Part shown: positions 18,066-26,872 of the stretch, one piece after another
Layout of the letters: the number at the start of each line of letters is the position of its first letter
How positions within the stretch are numbered: position 1 is the first letter of the stretch
The notes under the pieces: generated by a model
Told to the model about the DNA's origin: nothing
Database searches by the model: none
What the model saw: only the letters and a program-made list of their open reading frames with translations
Source of the DNA: Alphaproteobacteria bacterium
GTDB taxonomy: Bacteria; Pseudomonadota; Alphaproteobacteria; Rhodobacterales; Rhodobacteraceae
Direction of reading: 5' to 3'
Length of the DNA: 64,000 nucleotides
NCBI GenBank assembly: GCA_030424865.1
Contig: JAUHVR010000010.1
Coordinates: forward strand, 1-64,000
Position numbers and translations under genes: made by a program

Positions 18066-18504
18066 GGCGTTTCCTGAGGGTGGCGGCTGGGCTCAGCCTA
18101 TCTCGGCAAAGGCCCGTTGGGCGAGCGTTTTGAACACCCTGGCCATGCCATCGCTGTCTTGATCCAGCTCTGCGCCTTGGTGAAAATCACCGGCCCCGCA
18201 GGTTTTCAGACGTCTCTGAGCAAATCGAAAGGGATTGCAGGACGTTACAGAGCGAATTTGGTGTTCTCGGGGGAAAAGGTCGAAACTTTGCCGGATGACC
18301 CGCCGGAACACGTGGGGCTTGTGGTCGCAATGGTCCCTGATCTTGCCGTGTTGAAAGGCTGGTTCGGGGCCTGGGTATCAAGACCTCGTTACGGTGCGGG
18401 AACAGGGATCGGCGCAGTTCCTGTTCGCCTGCGCCGGATGAGGGACCCGGAAACGAAAAACGCCGCCGTTGGGGCGGCGTTTCCGAAAATCGATTGGCAA
18501 AAGC
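18066..18504. other. Intergenic stretch without a supported gene
   Basis: 439 bp between the flavodoxin-like gene and rpmE. It holds the rpmE terminator at its right end. On the minus strand an open frame (18093-18311) ends just before the flavodoxin-like gene. Its last ~30 codons have protein-like character (FHQGAELDQDSDGMARVFKT), so a decayed gene end is possible, but no family or start was recognised. Confidence 0.4.
18455..18482 (-). terminator. Rho-independent terminator of rpmE
   Basis: Arms 18459-18467 and 18473-18481 form a 9-bp stem (AACGCCGCC) with a 5-base loop. On the minus strand the stem is followed by TTTTT. It lies 23 bp after the rpmE stop codon. Confidence 0.85.
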
Positions 18505-18726
18505 TTAGAAGCCCAGGCCTTCGTATTTCTTCTTGAACTTGGACACGCGGCCGCCGGCATCCAGGATGCGCGAGGTGCCGCCGGTCCAGGCCGGGTGCAC
18601 CGAGGGGTCGATGTCCAGCGCCAGCTGGTCGCCTTCCTTGCCCCAGGTCGATTTCATCTGGATGACGGTGCCGTCGGTCATCTTGACGTTGATCATGTGG
18701 TAATCGGGGTGGAGATCTTTTTTCAT
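18505..18726 (-). CDS. rpmE: 50S ribosomal protein L31
   Basis: 73 aa, beginning [19 protein letters not shown]. The zinc-binding CXXC pairs of classical L31 are missing, so this is the zinc-free form common in alphaproteobacteria. It is part of the large ribosomal subunit near the central protuberance. It follows rplS by 11 bp and ends at a strong terminator, so rplS-rpmE form an operon. Confidence 0.95.
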   Translation of the reverse strand: MKKDLHPDYHMINVKMTDGTVIQMKSTWGKEGDQLALDIDPSVHPAWTGGTSRILDAGGRVSKFKKKYEGLGF

Positions 18727-18737
18727 GAACCCGCTCC

Positions 18738-19121
18738 TTACGCGTCTGCGCCCTTGAGGGGCTTGTAGTTGGTGACCTCTGCGATACGGGCCGATTTACC
18801 ACGGCGCGAGCGCAGGTAGTACAGCTTGGCGCGGCGGACGCGACCACGGCGGACAACGGTGATGCTGTCGATGTTGGTCGAGTACAGGGGGAACACACGT
18901 TCCACGCCTTCACCAAAGGAAATCTTGCGAACGGTGAACGAACCCGCGATGCCCTTGCCGTTCTTGCGGCTGATGCAGACGCCTTCGTAGTTCTGCACAC
19001 GGGTGCGGGTGCCTTCGGTCACCTTGTAGCCGACGCGAATGGTGTCACCGGCTTTGAAGTCGGGGATCTCTTTCCCCAGCGCAGCAATCTGCTCCGCTTC
19101 GAGTTCAGCGATCAGATCCAT
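18738..19121 (-). CDS. rplS: 50S ribosomal protein L19
   Basis: 127 aa, full length. The signature F-K-A-G-D-T-I-R-V (about 24-32) and the basic block [20 protein letters not shown] are typical L19. It sits at the 30S-50S interface. In many bacteria rplS closes the rpsP-rimM-trmD-rplS operon. Here it lies about 1.4 kb downstream of trmD, with an ExoD-like gene and the opposite-strand DUF523 gene in between, so it probably has its own promoter in 19122-19375. Confidence 0.96.
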   Translation of the reverse strand: MDLIAELEAEQIAALGKEIPDFKAGDTIRVGYKVTEGTRTRVQNYEGVCISRKNGKGIAGSFTVRKISFGEGVERVFPLYSTNIDSITVVRRGRVRRAKLYYLRSRRGKSARIAEVTNYKPLKGADA

Positions 19122-19375
19122 CTGACCATCTCCTATTTTACGTCGCGGTTTGCCCGCGGATGATGTCTGACCAGAGCTTCGGTGTGCCGAAGGTGCGCCA
19201 GCTTTTCTTTGCTGTTTGGGGAGACCCCAAAAATATCAAAAGGCACCGAGTCGCCCCGACGCCAGAAGATGCACCCGTTTAGGCGGGCTTTGCCCCTAAA
19301 TCAAGGCTGAATCGACGGCTTCGACCCGCTGGAAAACCGCTTTCGAGACAGGCGCGCGCGCGGTATTGGTGCGGC

Positions 19376-19903
19376 ATGGAGCTTATCCTGATATCCGCCT
19401 GTCTGTTGGGGCGTCCGGTCCGGTACAACGGCACGTCCAAGACCTGTGACAGCCCCGATATCATCGGGCGCTGGTCCCGTGAAGGCCGCCTTGTCCCCCT
19501 GTGCCCGGAAGTCGCCGCAGGGTTCTCTACGCCGCGCCCACCGGCCGAGATCGTCAGCGAGCTGCGCGGGGATGGCGCTGCGGTACTGGCGGGCGCAGCC
19601 TGGGTCATGGACAGCGCCGGGGTGGATGTCACAGACCTTTTTGTCAAAGGCGCCGGGCAGGCGGTCGAGATGGCGCAACGCTTTGGGTGCCGACATGCGG
19701 TGCTGACCGATGGATCGCCCTCGTGCGGGTCGAGCTTTGTCTACGACGGCACGTTCTCAGGGACCGCGGTGCCGGGCATCGGGGCCACCACCGCGGCGCT
19801 GCAGGCGGCGGGTGTTCGGGTCTGGTCCCAGACCGCCGTGCCAGAGCTGGATGCGCTTTTGTCCGGCCGGGATCAACCACCCAACACCCAACCCAGGATC
19901 TGA
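19376..19903 (+). CDS. DUF523 family protein
   Basis: 175 aa. It has the DUF523 hallmarks SACLLGRPVRYNGTSK near the start and CPEVAAGFSTPRPPAEI, with further motifs DGSPSCGS and conserved cysteines (9, 21, 41, about 120) that suggest metal binding or redox. Function of the family is not established. It is the only plus-strand gene in this block. Its last 31 bp overlap the end of the convergent ExoD-like gene. Confidence 0.85.
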   Translation: MELILISACLLGRPVRYNGTSKTCDSPDIIGRWSREGRLVPLCPEVAAGFSTPRPPAEIVSELRGDGAAVLAGAAWVMDSAGVDVTDLFVKGAGQAVEMAQRFGCRHAVLTDGSPSCGSSFVYDGTFSGTAVPGIGATTAALQAAGVRVWSQTAVPELDALLSGRDQPPNTQPRI

Positions 19904-20499
19904 GGGGCCAACCGGGTCACGCCATAGCCCGCGCCCAGTGATGTCACCAGCCCCACCGCAACAACTGCGCCGTCGCCGGCTGTCAGTCCAAGGCCGAACA
20001 GCAGCGCCGGAATGCACAGGATGAACGGCAGGCCCGGGATTGCGCCAATCACGATCATCACCGCAGACGCCGCCAGCAGGATCAAGGCGATCAGCAGCAG
20101 GGTGACCGAGTTTTGCGCAAATCCGTTCCAACGCGGGTGCAGAACGCGGCTGATGCGCTTGCACATCGGATCGACACGGACAAGCGCGGCGCGAAAGGGA
20201 CCGGACGGGATGTTGATCTTCGCGATGAAGGTCGGCAGCGATACCCCCTTGCCGCCCACGATCATCTGGGTGGCGGTCAGCATCAGCAGAACACCGATGG
20301 CGGCGGGCATCCCCGGCAGCATGCCGGTGGGCAACAGCATAAGCCCGGCCAGCACCAGGATGATCGGACCATGCCCGCGGGCACCCAGGGTCGTCAGCAG
20401 GTCGCGCAACGGGATCTTGTCCTGCCCCTCGGCGATGGCATGCAAATCGGCCACCAGGCCAGCCAGCCCCGGCGGCGCTGCGTGAGATGCTTCGGTCAT
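19873..20499 (-). CDS. ExoD-family membrane protein
   Basis: 208 aa from the ATG at 20499. ExoD-type domain with GHGPIILVLAGLMLLPTGMLPGMP (described by its G/P spacing near residues 40-63) and at least three hydrophobic segments. ExoD was named for an exopolysaccharide and alkali-tolerance defect in Rhizobium, and its molecular role is unknown. It lies 46 bp downstream of trmD and overlaps the convergent DUF523 gene at its 3' end. Confidence 0.8.
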   Translation of the reverse strand: MTEASHAAPPGLAGLVADLHAIAEGQDKIPLRDLLTTLGARGHGPIILVLAGLMLLPTGMLPGMPAAIGVLLMLTATQMIVGGKGVSLPTFIAKINIPSGPFRAALVRVDPMCKRISRVLHPRWNGFAQNSVTLLLIALILLAASAVMIVIGAIPGLPFILCIPALLFGLGLTAGDGAVVAVGLVTSLGAGYGVTRLAPQILGWVLGG

Positions 20500-20545
20500 G
20501 TGGGTCAGCCTAGGCCGCACCCCCTGACCATTCAATGACCGCCTG

Positions 20546-21328
20546 TCATTCCTTGTGCCTGGCCCAGAGATCGGGACGGCGTTTCTGCGTCAGAGCCTCG
20601 GACTGGGCACGACGCCACTTGGCGACCTCTCCGTGGTGGCCCGACATCAGAACATCGGGGATGCGGTGGCCTTCCCATTCGGCGGGCCGCGTATATTGCG
20701 GATGTTCCAGCAGGCCGCCGGAATGACTTTCATCAACGGCGCTTTCGGCGTTGCCCAGCACGCCCGGCAACAGGCGGACGGTTGCGTCCAGCATGGCTTG
20801 CGCGGCGATCTCACCACCTGTCATGACGAAATCGCCAAGGCTCACCTCGGGAATGCGGTAGTGGTCCAGCACCCTTTGGTCCAGCCCCTCGAACCGTCCG
20901 CAGATCATGGTGATCCCCGGCAGGGCCGCCCAATCGCGGGCCATTGCCTGATCAAACCGCCGCCCACGGGGCGACAGATAGACAAGGGGTCCGGGCCCGC
21001 GTCGGATCGCGTGTTCGATCGCGCGGCCCATGACATCGGGGCGCAGCACCATGCCAGCCCCGCCGCCCGCCGGGGTGTCATCGACGTTGCGATGTTTGCC
21101 TTCGCCGAACTCGCGCAGATCGATGGTGCCCAGTTGCCAAAGCCCGTCATTCAGCGCGCGCCCGGTCAAAGAGTGCCCCAGAACGCCGGGAAAGGCTTCG
21201 GGAAACAGCGTGATGACCTGCGCGCGCCACGCACCTTTCAGATCCGGCGTGTTGGACATCAGCTCGCGCGGCTTCAGCGTTGCGCCGATGGTTTTGCGTC
21301 CGTGGGATTTCGAGGGCGATCCGGTCAT
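20546..21328 (-). CDS. trmD: tRNA (guanine-N1-)-methyltransferase TrmD
   Basis: 260 aa. It methylates G37 of tRNAs reading CNN codons to prevent frameshifting. The SAM-binding trefoil-knot signatures are clear: YLSPRGRRFDQ, CGRFEGLDQRV and SLGDFVMTGGE, followed by the C-terminal NAESAVDESHSGGLLEHPQYTRP region. The start at 21328 has GGAG six bases upstream. It gives an N-terminal extension with SKSHGRK...LKPREL that is common in Rhodobacterales. Confidence 0.95.
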   Translation of the reverse strand: MTGSPSKSHGRKTIGATLKPRELMSNTPDLKGAWRAQVITLFPEAFPGVLGHSLTGRALNDGLWQLGTIDLREFGEGKHRNVDDTPAGGGAGMVLRPDVMGRAIEHAIRRGPGPLVYLSPRGRRFDQAMARDWAALPGITMICGRFEGLDQRVLDHYRIPEVSLGDFVMTGGEIAAQAMLDATVRLLPGVLGNAESAVDESHSGGLLEHPQYTRPAEWEGHRIPDVLMSGHHGEVAKWRRAQSEALTQKRRPDLWARHKE

Positions 21329-21397
21329 GCGCGGCTCCGTTGTCTTCGCTGCACTCCTTATCGGCGGTGCGGCGCGAAGGCAAACAGGCGTACCCTG

Positions 21398-22600
21398 TCA
21401 GGCGACACCTTCGAAATAATCCGCAGCGCGCGGCGGTCCGATCATCTGGCCGCTGCTCAGGCTCCAGTTGCCGCGGGCGCGCGGGGCTCGGACGCCCCCG
21501 GGCATGAACAGCCCGGACGGGTAGGGCAGGTCTTCGCCCAACAGCTCGATCGCTCTTTGGAAACGGGTGTCGAACTCTGCCTTTGCCTGATCCGAAATCG
21601 GCAGCTGCGCGATTTCGTTGGTCTTGTAGTACCCGTTGCGCCAGCGCCGAAGAACGGACGAGACGCGGGCCAGAGCCTGCGCGGCTTCGATGCTGTCCCT
21701 GGCGCGGGCGGCGAGGTCTTCGAGATGGCCGTAAAGCACCACGCGCCGCAGATATGCCGCCGCGGTGCCCTGATCACACAGCGGCTGAGCGAGGCACCAA
21801 TGTGCCGCTTCGTGCTGGGCGGTGTCGTCAAGATGGCAATGGGTGACCACGTGATGCCAAAGATCGGGATCGGCCAGCGCGTAGGATTGGAGCGAGGCCA
21901 AAAGCCCGCGTGATCTGCCGGGGCGGCGCATGATCCATAGCGCGCGGGCGCTTTCGAACAGCACGCTTTGCCGTTCAAAGGTCTGTCGGGCCCGGGCGGC
22001 GGTTTCCACCAGATCGCGCAGCCTGGACACCGCTTCGGGGTTGTTAAACCCCCGCGCCATGTCGCCCGCTTTTTGCGGAGTTGCCTTCAAAAGTTGCATG
22101 AGCGCGTGCAACTCGATCTTTTGTTCGCGGCTTGAGTCATCCAGCGAGGCGACACCGAATTGCTGAAGGGTTGTCTGCAACAGATTGGCGATCACGCGTT
22201 CTTGTGTGTCAGGGCCCAACGGATTGTTGCCCCGAAGATGTGGTCGCGGTGGCGCGATCGCAGCTTGTAGCGCGCGGTTCAGAACCCTGTCGGGCGGGGC
22301 TGTTTGCAGGCGCCGCGAGAGCTCGGCGTCCTGCAACAATCCCGCCGCCCGATGCGGTTCTGACGAATTCGGGCCCTTGCGTTTCCCTGGCAGCAGTTGA
22401 GCCACAAGAACCGGGACAAAAGCAATGACAGCAGATGCCATCGCGATCCCGGGCGTGCCTCCGGCAAGCTTGGCAAGCTGGCCTAATTGGACAGGGGAGG
22501 CCAGCTGCAAAAACAGGGCGGGGCTTAACGCAAGGCCCGAAAGTACCATACGAACAGTGAAAGCACGCACTCGCTTTCCCTCTGTGTTACGTGCCCCCAC
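21398..22600 (-). CDS. Hypothetical membrane-anchored protein
   Basis: 400 aa, no family recognised. Two hydrophobic segments (about residues 19-36 and 50-68) are followed by a long soluble, helix-rich part with many Arg and Ala. The annotated GTG start has no clear Shine-Dalgarno, and an in-frame ATG at 22549 is an alternative. It interrupts the normal rimM-trmD neighbourhood together with the sulfotransferase gene. Lower GC just upstream (22680-22790) may mark an insertion boundary. Confidence 0.65.
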   Translation of the reverse strand: MGARNTEGKRVRAFTVRMVLSGLALSPALFLQLASPVQLGQLAKLAGGTPGIAMASAVIAFVPVLVAQLLPGKRKGPNSSEPHRAAGLLQDAELSRRLQTAPPDRVLNRALQAAIAPPRPHLRGNNPLGPDTQERVIANLLQTTLQQFGVASLDDSSREQKIELHALMQLLKATPQKAGDMARGFNNPEAVSRLRDLVETAARARQTFERQSVLFESARALWIMRRPGRSRGLLASLQSYALADPDLWHHVVTHCHLDDTAQHEAAHWCLAQPLCDQGTAAAYLRRVVLYGHLEDLAARARDSIEAAQALARVSSVLRRWRNGYYKTNEIAQLPISDQAKAEFDTRFQRAIELLGEDLPYPSGLFMPGGVRAPRARGNWSLSSGQMIGPPRAADYFEGVA

Positions 22601-22783
22601 ACGCTACAGTTCATATTTGGTTTGGAAATGGGGCGGGAATGTGGCGCCAGATGGGCGCTTCTGTGCCCAAGGTCACAAAAAATCATAGGCAAATTCGTGA
22701 CGAGTTTCTGTATCTTATTGATTTTGCTGAATTACATCTTAAGGGAGAATCTGTCGGTGTCGCCTCAATAAGCTGGGGTCCCG

Positions 22784-23584
22784 TTACTTGGACTTAACCT
22801 TTGTGGCTATTCTGAGAAGTCGGCGTTTCTCGATCCCAAGGTTCTTGTCGGTCAGATCACTGCGATTCAGCGCCAGAAAGGCGTCGTGAAGACCCAGATC
22901 CGCGCTGACATTGGCGGGGGACTGCAGGGTCAGGGCCTCGCGCAATTCGGCAGAGACACCCGCGATTTCCAGCAGTGGTTCGAGCGGGCCGAGGGCAAAG
23001 TCCACGCAATCCTCAAGGCCCAGGCTGGTGACCCTGGCGGGGCGCAGGCGCTCGGCAAGGTCGGTCAGCACGGCCTCGTGATCCGCCGCATCCCTCAGGC
23101 GCGCTGAATAGGTCTCAAAGTCTTCGGTCAGGCGCGAGCTGCGCAGGTTCTGCCACCAGGTGCTGTGCAACCAGTCATCCGGCGCGCGGGTCGAAAAGAA
23201 AAACACCAGCTCAAGCGCCTTGCCAAACCGTGACCGTGCCGAGCGGGTGATGGCCGAAAGGATCTCGGCGGTGCCGGTGTAGCCGCTCACATCCAGTCGC
23301 CCCGGGATGGTGCCTGCCAGATCCTCGCACGAGATGAGGATGGGGCGCGGATCGTCCGGATCGCAGGTCTTGAAGACCCCGAAGGACCGGCGCGAAATCT
23401 TCCTGAGACGCTCTGCCCCATCCTTCAGCGGGTAGGCGCCGGTGATCGCTGCCAGCGGTTCGATGTCTTCGCGCAGAAAGACACGCAGTTCGGCGGACAA
23501 CGCCTGGGCGTTGGCCCGCAACATGGCTTGCACGCTTGTGGTGCCTGTCTTGTGAAATCCCGCGTGAATGACGATCCGCGTCAT
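22784..23584 (-). CDS. Sulfotransferase-like P-loop protein
   Basis: 266 aa. The N-terminal [13 protein letters not shown] (residues 7-19) is the 5'-phosphosulfate (PAPS) loop of sulfotransferases. A later Ser/Arg region ([14 protein letters not shown], about 148-161) matches the 3'-phosphate site pattern. It would transfer sulfate to a carbohydrate or other acceptor. Its ATG overlaps the rimM stop by four bases, so it is coupled to rimM, an unusual position. Confidence 0.75.
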   Translation of the reverse strand: MTRIVIHAGFHKTGTTSVQAMLRANAQALSAELRVFLREDIEPLAAITGAYPLKDGAERLRKISRRSFGVFKTCDPDDPRPILISCEDLAGTIPGRLDVSGYTGTAEILSAITRSARSRFGKALELVFFFSTRAPDDWLHSTWWQNLRSSRLTEDFETYSARLRDAADHEAVLTDLAERLRPARVTSLGLEDCVDFALGPLEPLLEIAGVSAELREALTLQSPANVSADLGLHDAFLALNRSDLTDKNLGIEKRRLLRIATKVKSK

Positions 23585-24090
23585 TCAGGCAGGGTGCCTT
23601 CGGGCGGGTCGATCACAATGCGCCCCGCCGTCAGGTCGACGGTGGGCACGGCCGCCAGTGTGAAGGGCAGCAGAACCGTGGCCGAATGGCCGGGCAGCTT
23701 CAGTTCCAGCAGGTCATCGGCGCCGTGGTTCTGCACCGCGTGGACCTTGCCGATCTCGGCACCGCCGGTGTCAAAGACCGCGAGGCCGATCAGGTCGGCG
23801 TGATAGAATTCGTCGTCGGGCAGCGACGGCAGACGGTCGCGCGGCGCGTATAGGCGCATGCCTTTCAGCGCATCGGCGTCTTCTTTGCTGCGCACATTCG
23901 ACAGTCGGGCGGCAAAGCCTTGCTTGATGGCGCGGGTGATCTGCACCTCGAAGCTGCGCGCGCCGTCTTCGGTTTCAAGCGGGGCGTAGTCCTCGATTGC
24001 CTGCGGATCGGCTGTAAAGCTTTTCAGGCGCACCTCGCCCTGCACGCCAAAGGCGCCCGCGATGGCACCGACACAGACCCGGGCGCTCAA
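23581..24090 (-). CDS. rimM: Ribosome maturation factor RimM
   Basis: 169 aa, full length. It begins [21 protein letters not shown], the RimM N-terminal beta-barrel, and has the PRC-barrel domain in the second half ([17 protein letters not shown]). RimM binds S19 and assists 30S head maturation. Its start overlaps the upstream small membrane protein gene by four bases. Confidence 0.94.
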   Translation of the reverse strand: MSARVCVGAIAGAFGVQGEVRLKSFTADPQAIEDYAPLETEDGARSFEVQITRAIKQGFAARLSNVRSKEDADALKGMRLYAPRDRLPSLPDDEFYHADLIGLAVFDTGGAEIGKVHAVQNHGADDLLELKLPGHSATVLLPFTLAAVPTVDLTAGRIVIDPPEGTLPE

Positions 24091-24344
24091 AACCGCACCT
24101 TGGGGCAGAAGGGATCAAAGCCGTTGAACATGCGGAAATAGGCGCCTTGCTTGTCCTGGCACAGCGTTGCGTGACGCTGCACAAAGGTGAATTTCTCGAA
24201 TTGGATGCCCATCCAGAAGATCGCCGCGACCAGCATTGCCAGTCCGATGCCGCGCCCGATGCGGGCGTCGATGAACAGCACCAAAAGGATGCCGCCCAGG
24301 ATCAAGGCGATCACACCGCCCAACAGGGCCGGATACAGGCTCAT
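24087..24344 (-). CDS. Small two-helix membrane protein
   Basis: 85 aa starting [10 protein letters not shown] at 24344. That start shares ATGA with the stop of the 47-aa gene before it, which is why it is preferred to one six codons upstream. Two hydrophobic segments (about 6-25 and 31-46) precede a soluble tail with two cysteines. Function unknown. Coupled to rimM downstream, so probably a conserved passenger of this translation operon. Confidence 0.7.
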   Translation of the reverse strand: MSLYPALLGGVIALILGGILLVLFIDARIGRGIGLAMLVAAIFWMGIQFEKFTFVQRHATLCQDKQGAYFRMFNGFDPFCPKVRF

Positions 24345-24484
24345 GTTTCGGTCCTTTCGCAATGGGCCGGCACATGGCCGACGTCGGACACCGGGCAGGC
24401 TTCATCCGCCCGTGCCCGTTCATAAAGCACGCCGCAGACAAAGGCGACAAGCGCCACGATGATCAGCCGGATCAGTCGGAGCAT
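24341..24484 (-). CDS. Small single-helix membrane protein, 47 aa
   Basis: An ATG at 24484 opens a 47-codon frame, MLRLIRLIIVALVAFVCGVL and onwards, with one transmembrane helix (about 4-20) and three cysteines (17, 30, 42). AAAGGT lies about eight bases upstream. Its TGA overlaps the ATG of the next gene (ATGA), and that gene is similarly coupled to rimM. The coupling and the good ribosome site are the main reasons to believe it is real. No homologue is recognised. Confidence 0.65.
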   Translation of the reverse strand: MLRLIRLIIVALVAFVCGVLYERARADEACPVSDVGHVPAHCERTET

Positions 24485-24506
24485 TCCGTACCTTTCGGGC
24501 GAAAGG

Positions 24507-24536
24507 GAAAAGGCGGCCCAAGGCCTTGGGCCGCCT
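24507..24536 (-). terminator. Rho-independent terminator or attenuator after rpsP
   Basis: A perfect 26-bp dyad (arms 24511-24523 and 24524-24536) is followed on the minus strand by TTTTCCCTTT. It lies 10 bp after the rpsP stop and 23 bp before the 47-aa gene, so it would separate rpsP from rimM expression unless read through. Confidence 0.75.
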
Positions 24537-24545
24537 GTATCGGTC

Positions 24546-24911
24546 TTATTCCGAAGCGGCTTCTTCTGCTGCTTCAGCGGCCTTGGCGGCCTTTTCTTCA
24601 GCGCGTTCCTGGGCTTTCTGGCCCGGCACGGCTTTCTTGGGGTTCGAACGCTCTTTCTTGGGCAGCTCGCCTGCGGCTTCCAGGAAACGCGACACGCGGT
24701 CGGTGACCTGGGCGCCTTCGCTCAGCCAGTACTTGACGCGCTCCATGTCCATCTTCACGCGCTCTTCGCTGTCTTTGGGCAGCAGCGGGTTGTAGGTGCC
24801 CAGCTTCTCGATGAAGCGGCCATCGCGCGGCATGCGGCTGTCAGCAGCCACGATGCGGTAGAAGGGACGTTTTTTCGAGCCGCCACGGGCCAGACGGATT
24901 TTGATTGCCAT
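24546..24911 (-). CDS. rpsP: 30S ribosomal protein S16
   Basis: 121 aa. The core [20 protein letters not shown] is unmistakable S16, with [18 protein letters not shown] in the second half. A C-terminal Ala/Glu/Lys-rich tail of about 35 residues is longer than in E. coli but usual in alphaproteobacteria. S16 is needed for 30S assembly. It follows the chorismate mutase gene by 45 bp and is followed by a strong hairpin. Confidence 0.96.
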   Translation of the reverse strand: MAIKIRLARGGSKKRPFYRIVAADSRMPRDGRFIEKLGTYNPLLPKDSEERVKMDMERVKYWLSEGAQVTDRVSRFLEAAGELPKKERSNPKKAVPGQKAQERAEEKAAKAAEAAEEAASE

Positions 24912-24956
24912 TGTGTTTCTCCTTTTCGAATGGCGGATAGGGCGCGGATGCGGCCC

Positions 24957-25253
24957 TTATTCTTGGTGTTTCTCGTGGTGTTTGATCACTTCGGCGATGA
25001 TGAAATTCAAAAACGCCTTGGCGAATTCGGGGTCCAGATCCGAGTCCCGGGCAAGTTGCTCAAGACGCGCGATCTGAATGGCTTCGCGGGCCGGGTCGCT
25101 GGGCGGCAGATCGTGCTCTGCCTTCAGCTTGCCCACGGCACGCGTGTGCTTGAACCGCTCTCCCAGGGTGTAGACCAGAATGGCGTCCAGCCGGTCGATG
25201 CTGGCACGGTGGTCTTTCAACAGCTCGGCGGCGCGGGTCACGGCGTCAGTCAA
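24957..25253 (-). CDS. aroQ: Chorismate mutase (AroQ type)
   Basis: 98 aa, all helical, starting at TTG 25253 (LTDAVTRAAELLKDH) within the end of the preceding GNAT gene (8-bp overlap). A GTG four codons in is an alternative start. AroQ features are the N-terminal Arg/Asp helix (HRASIDRLDAILVYTLGERF), the central KLKAEHDLPPSDPARE and the C-terminal helix. It converts chorismate to prephenate for Phe/Tyr synthesis. Any longer in-frame reading upstream would run through the GNAT gene and is not credible. Confidence 0.85.
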   Translation of the reverse strand: MTDAVTRAAELLKDHRASIDRLDAILVYTLGERFKHTRAVGKLKAEHDLPPSDPAREAIQIARLEQLARDSDLDPEFAKAFLNFIIAEVIKHHEKHQE

Positions 25254-25848
25254 TGGCCCATCCTTTCGGTTTGAACAGCGGATCAGCGTAGTGCGAGATT
25301 TCCATCTCGATCCCGTGCGCCAGCTGGCTGTCGGCCAGCTGCGCGGGCGAGGGATGGCGGTAGACGGCATCATTGCCGTCGATCGAGGGGGCGGTCGGGT
25401 CTTTGACAGCGCCAAGCCGTTCGGCCAGCCGGATGCTGTCCAGGTTCTTGGGGTCGATGTAGCTGACCGCACCTTCCCAACCGTTGGCGTAGTAAAACGC
25501 GCGCACGGCATGGGTGGCCTCCAGCGCATATCCCTTGCCAGCCTGATCCGGCCAGATGATCCAGGCAATTTCGCGCTCGGGCCATTTTGCCGGGAACCAG
25601 CCGCCCGCCATGCCGACGGTTTCGTCGGTTTCTTTCAGGTGCACCATCCACATGCCGAAGCCGCGGATCTCCCAGTGGCCGATTTCGGCGGCATAGAGCA
25701 TCCACGCCTCATAGGCATTCAGGGGGCCGCCCATGAAACGCGAGCGGTAGCTGCTGAACGTGGCTTTGAAGTCGGGATAGTCCTCGGGCTCGGGCGCGCG
25801 CAGGATCAGGCGGCCGGTTTCAAGGACGGGAATATCGCGGTGGACCAT
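25246..25848 (-). CDS. GNAT acetyltransferase, array copy 1 (RimJ/RimL type)
   Basis: 200 aa. An Acetyltransf_3-type GNAT that transfers acetyl from acetyl-CoA to an amine. It begins ETGRLILRAPEPEDYPDF and has the acetyl-CoA pyrophosphate loop QAGKGYA (about 105-111) and the C-terminal N-x-x-S-I-R-L-A-E-R-L-G helix. It has an extra ~30-residue C-terminal tail absent from the other copies. It is the last of nine consecutive GNAT genes transcribed from ffh, and the TGATG junction with copy 2 couples them. Confidence 0.88.
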   Translation of the reverse strand: MVHRDIPVLETGRLILRAPEPEDYPDFKATFSSYRSRFMGGPLNAYEAWMLYAAEIGHWEIRGFGMWMVHLKETDETVGMAGGWFPAKWPEREIAWIIWPDQAGKGYALEATHAVRAFYYANGWEGAVSYIDPKNLDSIRLAERLGAVKDPTAPSIDGNDAVYRHPSPAQLADSQLAHGIEMEISHYADPLFKPKGWAID

Positions 25849-26366
25849 CAGGCGGCCTCCGGTCTTGGGTGGCGATAGATCAGGTGATGTTCGCCAAGAA
25901 GGTCTGCCTCGCGCTCGAAGGTGGCACCCAGCCGTTCGGCCAGTGCAATCGAGGCGGTGTTGTCGGGGTGCAGATGCGACACGAGCGGGCCAAGGCCATG
26001 TTCTTGGAAAGCCCAGTTGCGCGCCGCAAACGCGGCCTCGGTCGCATAGCCCTTGCCTTCGAACCCATCAAAGAGGTGCCAACCCAATTCGGGTTCCGGC
26101 CACATTTCGTGGTTGATCACACCGACGCGTCCGACGACCTGCCCGGTCGCACGCAACTCGCAGGTGAAAAAGCCGTAGCCGCGCAGAGCCCAGTGGCCAA
26201 ATTGCGCCAGAAACCCACGCCAGGCCTGCCAGCGGTCGGTGCTGGGCCCGCCGATGAATTCGGTGCGCGGCGAGGCCTGAAAGGCCAGAACCGCCTCGAA
26301 ATCCTCTTCGCGGGGGCCGCGCAGGATCAGGCGTTCGGTGTCGAGGGCAGGGATCTGCAGCATCAT
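25848..26366 (-). CDS. GNAT acetyltransferase, array copy 2
   Basis: 172 aa. It begins with DTERLILRGPREEDFEAV, carries the acetyl-CoA loop GFEGKGYA and the closing TASIALAERLGA helix. It shares a base with copy 1 (TGATG) and overlaps copy 3 by four bases. The FIGGPSTDRWQAW segment after the first helix is repeated in related form in most copies and marks them as one subfamily. Confidence 0.88.
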   Translation of the reverse strand: MMLQIPALDTERLILRGPREEDFEAVLAFQASPRTEFIGGPSTDRWQAWRGFLAQFGHWALRGYGFFTCELRATGQVVGRVGVINHEMWPEPELGWHLFDGFEGKGYATEAAFAARNWAFQEHGLGPLVSHLHPDNTASIALAERLGATFEREADLLGEHHLIYRHPRPEAA

Positions 26367-26872
26367 GCGGCCTCTCCCTTCGGTTGGCGGTAGACCAGCG
26401 TCGGCTTGTCCGCAAAGGGGATTGCGGCATCCGGGTCCAACCTTGCGCCAAGCCGTTCGGCAAGCGTGATCGATCGCGCGTTTTCCGGCGCAATGTAATG
26501 CACGATGTCGGTCCAGCCGAGGCGGTCCCGCGCGTCGGCCAGTGCAGCTTGCGCGGCCTCAAAGGCATAGCCCTTGCCTTCGCCTTCGAAGATGAGCCAG
26601 CCGAATTCCGTCTCGGGCCAGCCTTCGGGGAAGAACGGGCCGACCATGCCGATGGCGTCATCGCTGCCCTTCAGGGTCACGGTCCACAGGCCGAAGCTTT
26701 TGATCTGCCAATGCCCCAGCAGATGCGCAAACTGCTTGAACGCGTGGAAACGCCCCACGTGCCCGCCCGCGTATTGCGACCGTTCGTCCATGAAGAAGGC
26801 CACGGAGGCCTGCATGTCGCGGGGCGCCGGGGGACGCAGGATCAGGCGTGGGGTTTCCAGACGAAGGGTCAT
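26363..26872 (-). CDS. GNAT acetyltransferase, array copy 3
   Basis: 169 aa from the ATG at 26872, chosen because its ATGA overlaps the stop of copy 4. It begins MTLRLETPRLILRPPAPRDM and has acetyl-CoA loop GEGKGYA and the NARSITLAERLGA helix. The protein is close in plan to copies 2 and 4. No substrate can be predicted. Confidence 0.88.
   Translation of the reverse strand: MTLRLETPRLILRPPAPRDMQASVAFFMDERSQYAGGHVGRFHAFKQFAHLLGHWQIKSFGLWTVTLKGSDDAIGMVGPFFPEGWPETEFGWLIFEGEGKGYAFEAAQAALADARDRLGWTDIVHYIAPENARSITLAERLGARLDPDAAIPFADKPTLVYRQPKGEAA

Noticed and set aside
18093-18311. Minus-strand frame before the flavodoxin-like gene as a real gene
   Set aside because: No start with a ribosome site, short, and no family. 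Recorded only as a possible remnant within the intergenic entry.
18117-18536. Plus-strand open frame of 139 codons across the rpmE terminator
   Set aside because: It runs through the rpmE terminator and into rpmE antisense, with no recognisable domain.
22591-22797. Plus-strand 68-codon frame in the gap between the sulfotransferase and the 400-aa gene
   Set aside because: No ribosome site, no recognisable sequence, and it overlaps the start of the minus-strand gene.
24957-25568. A 203-codon open frame that includes chorismate mutase
   Set aside because: Its first half is an out-of-frame reading of GNAT copy 1 and has no protein character. The real gene starts near the TTG at 25253.
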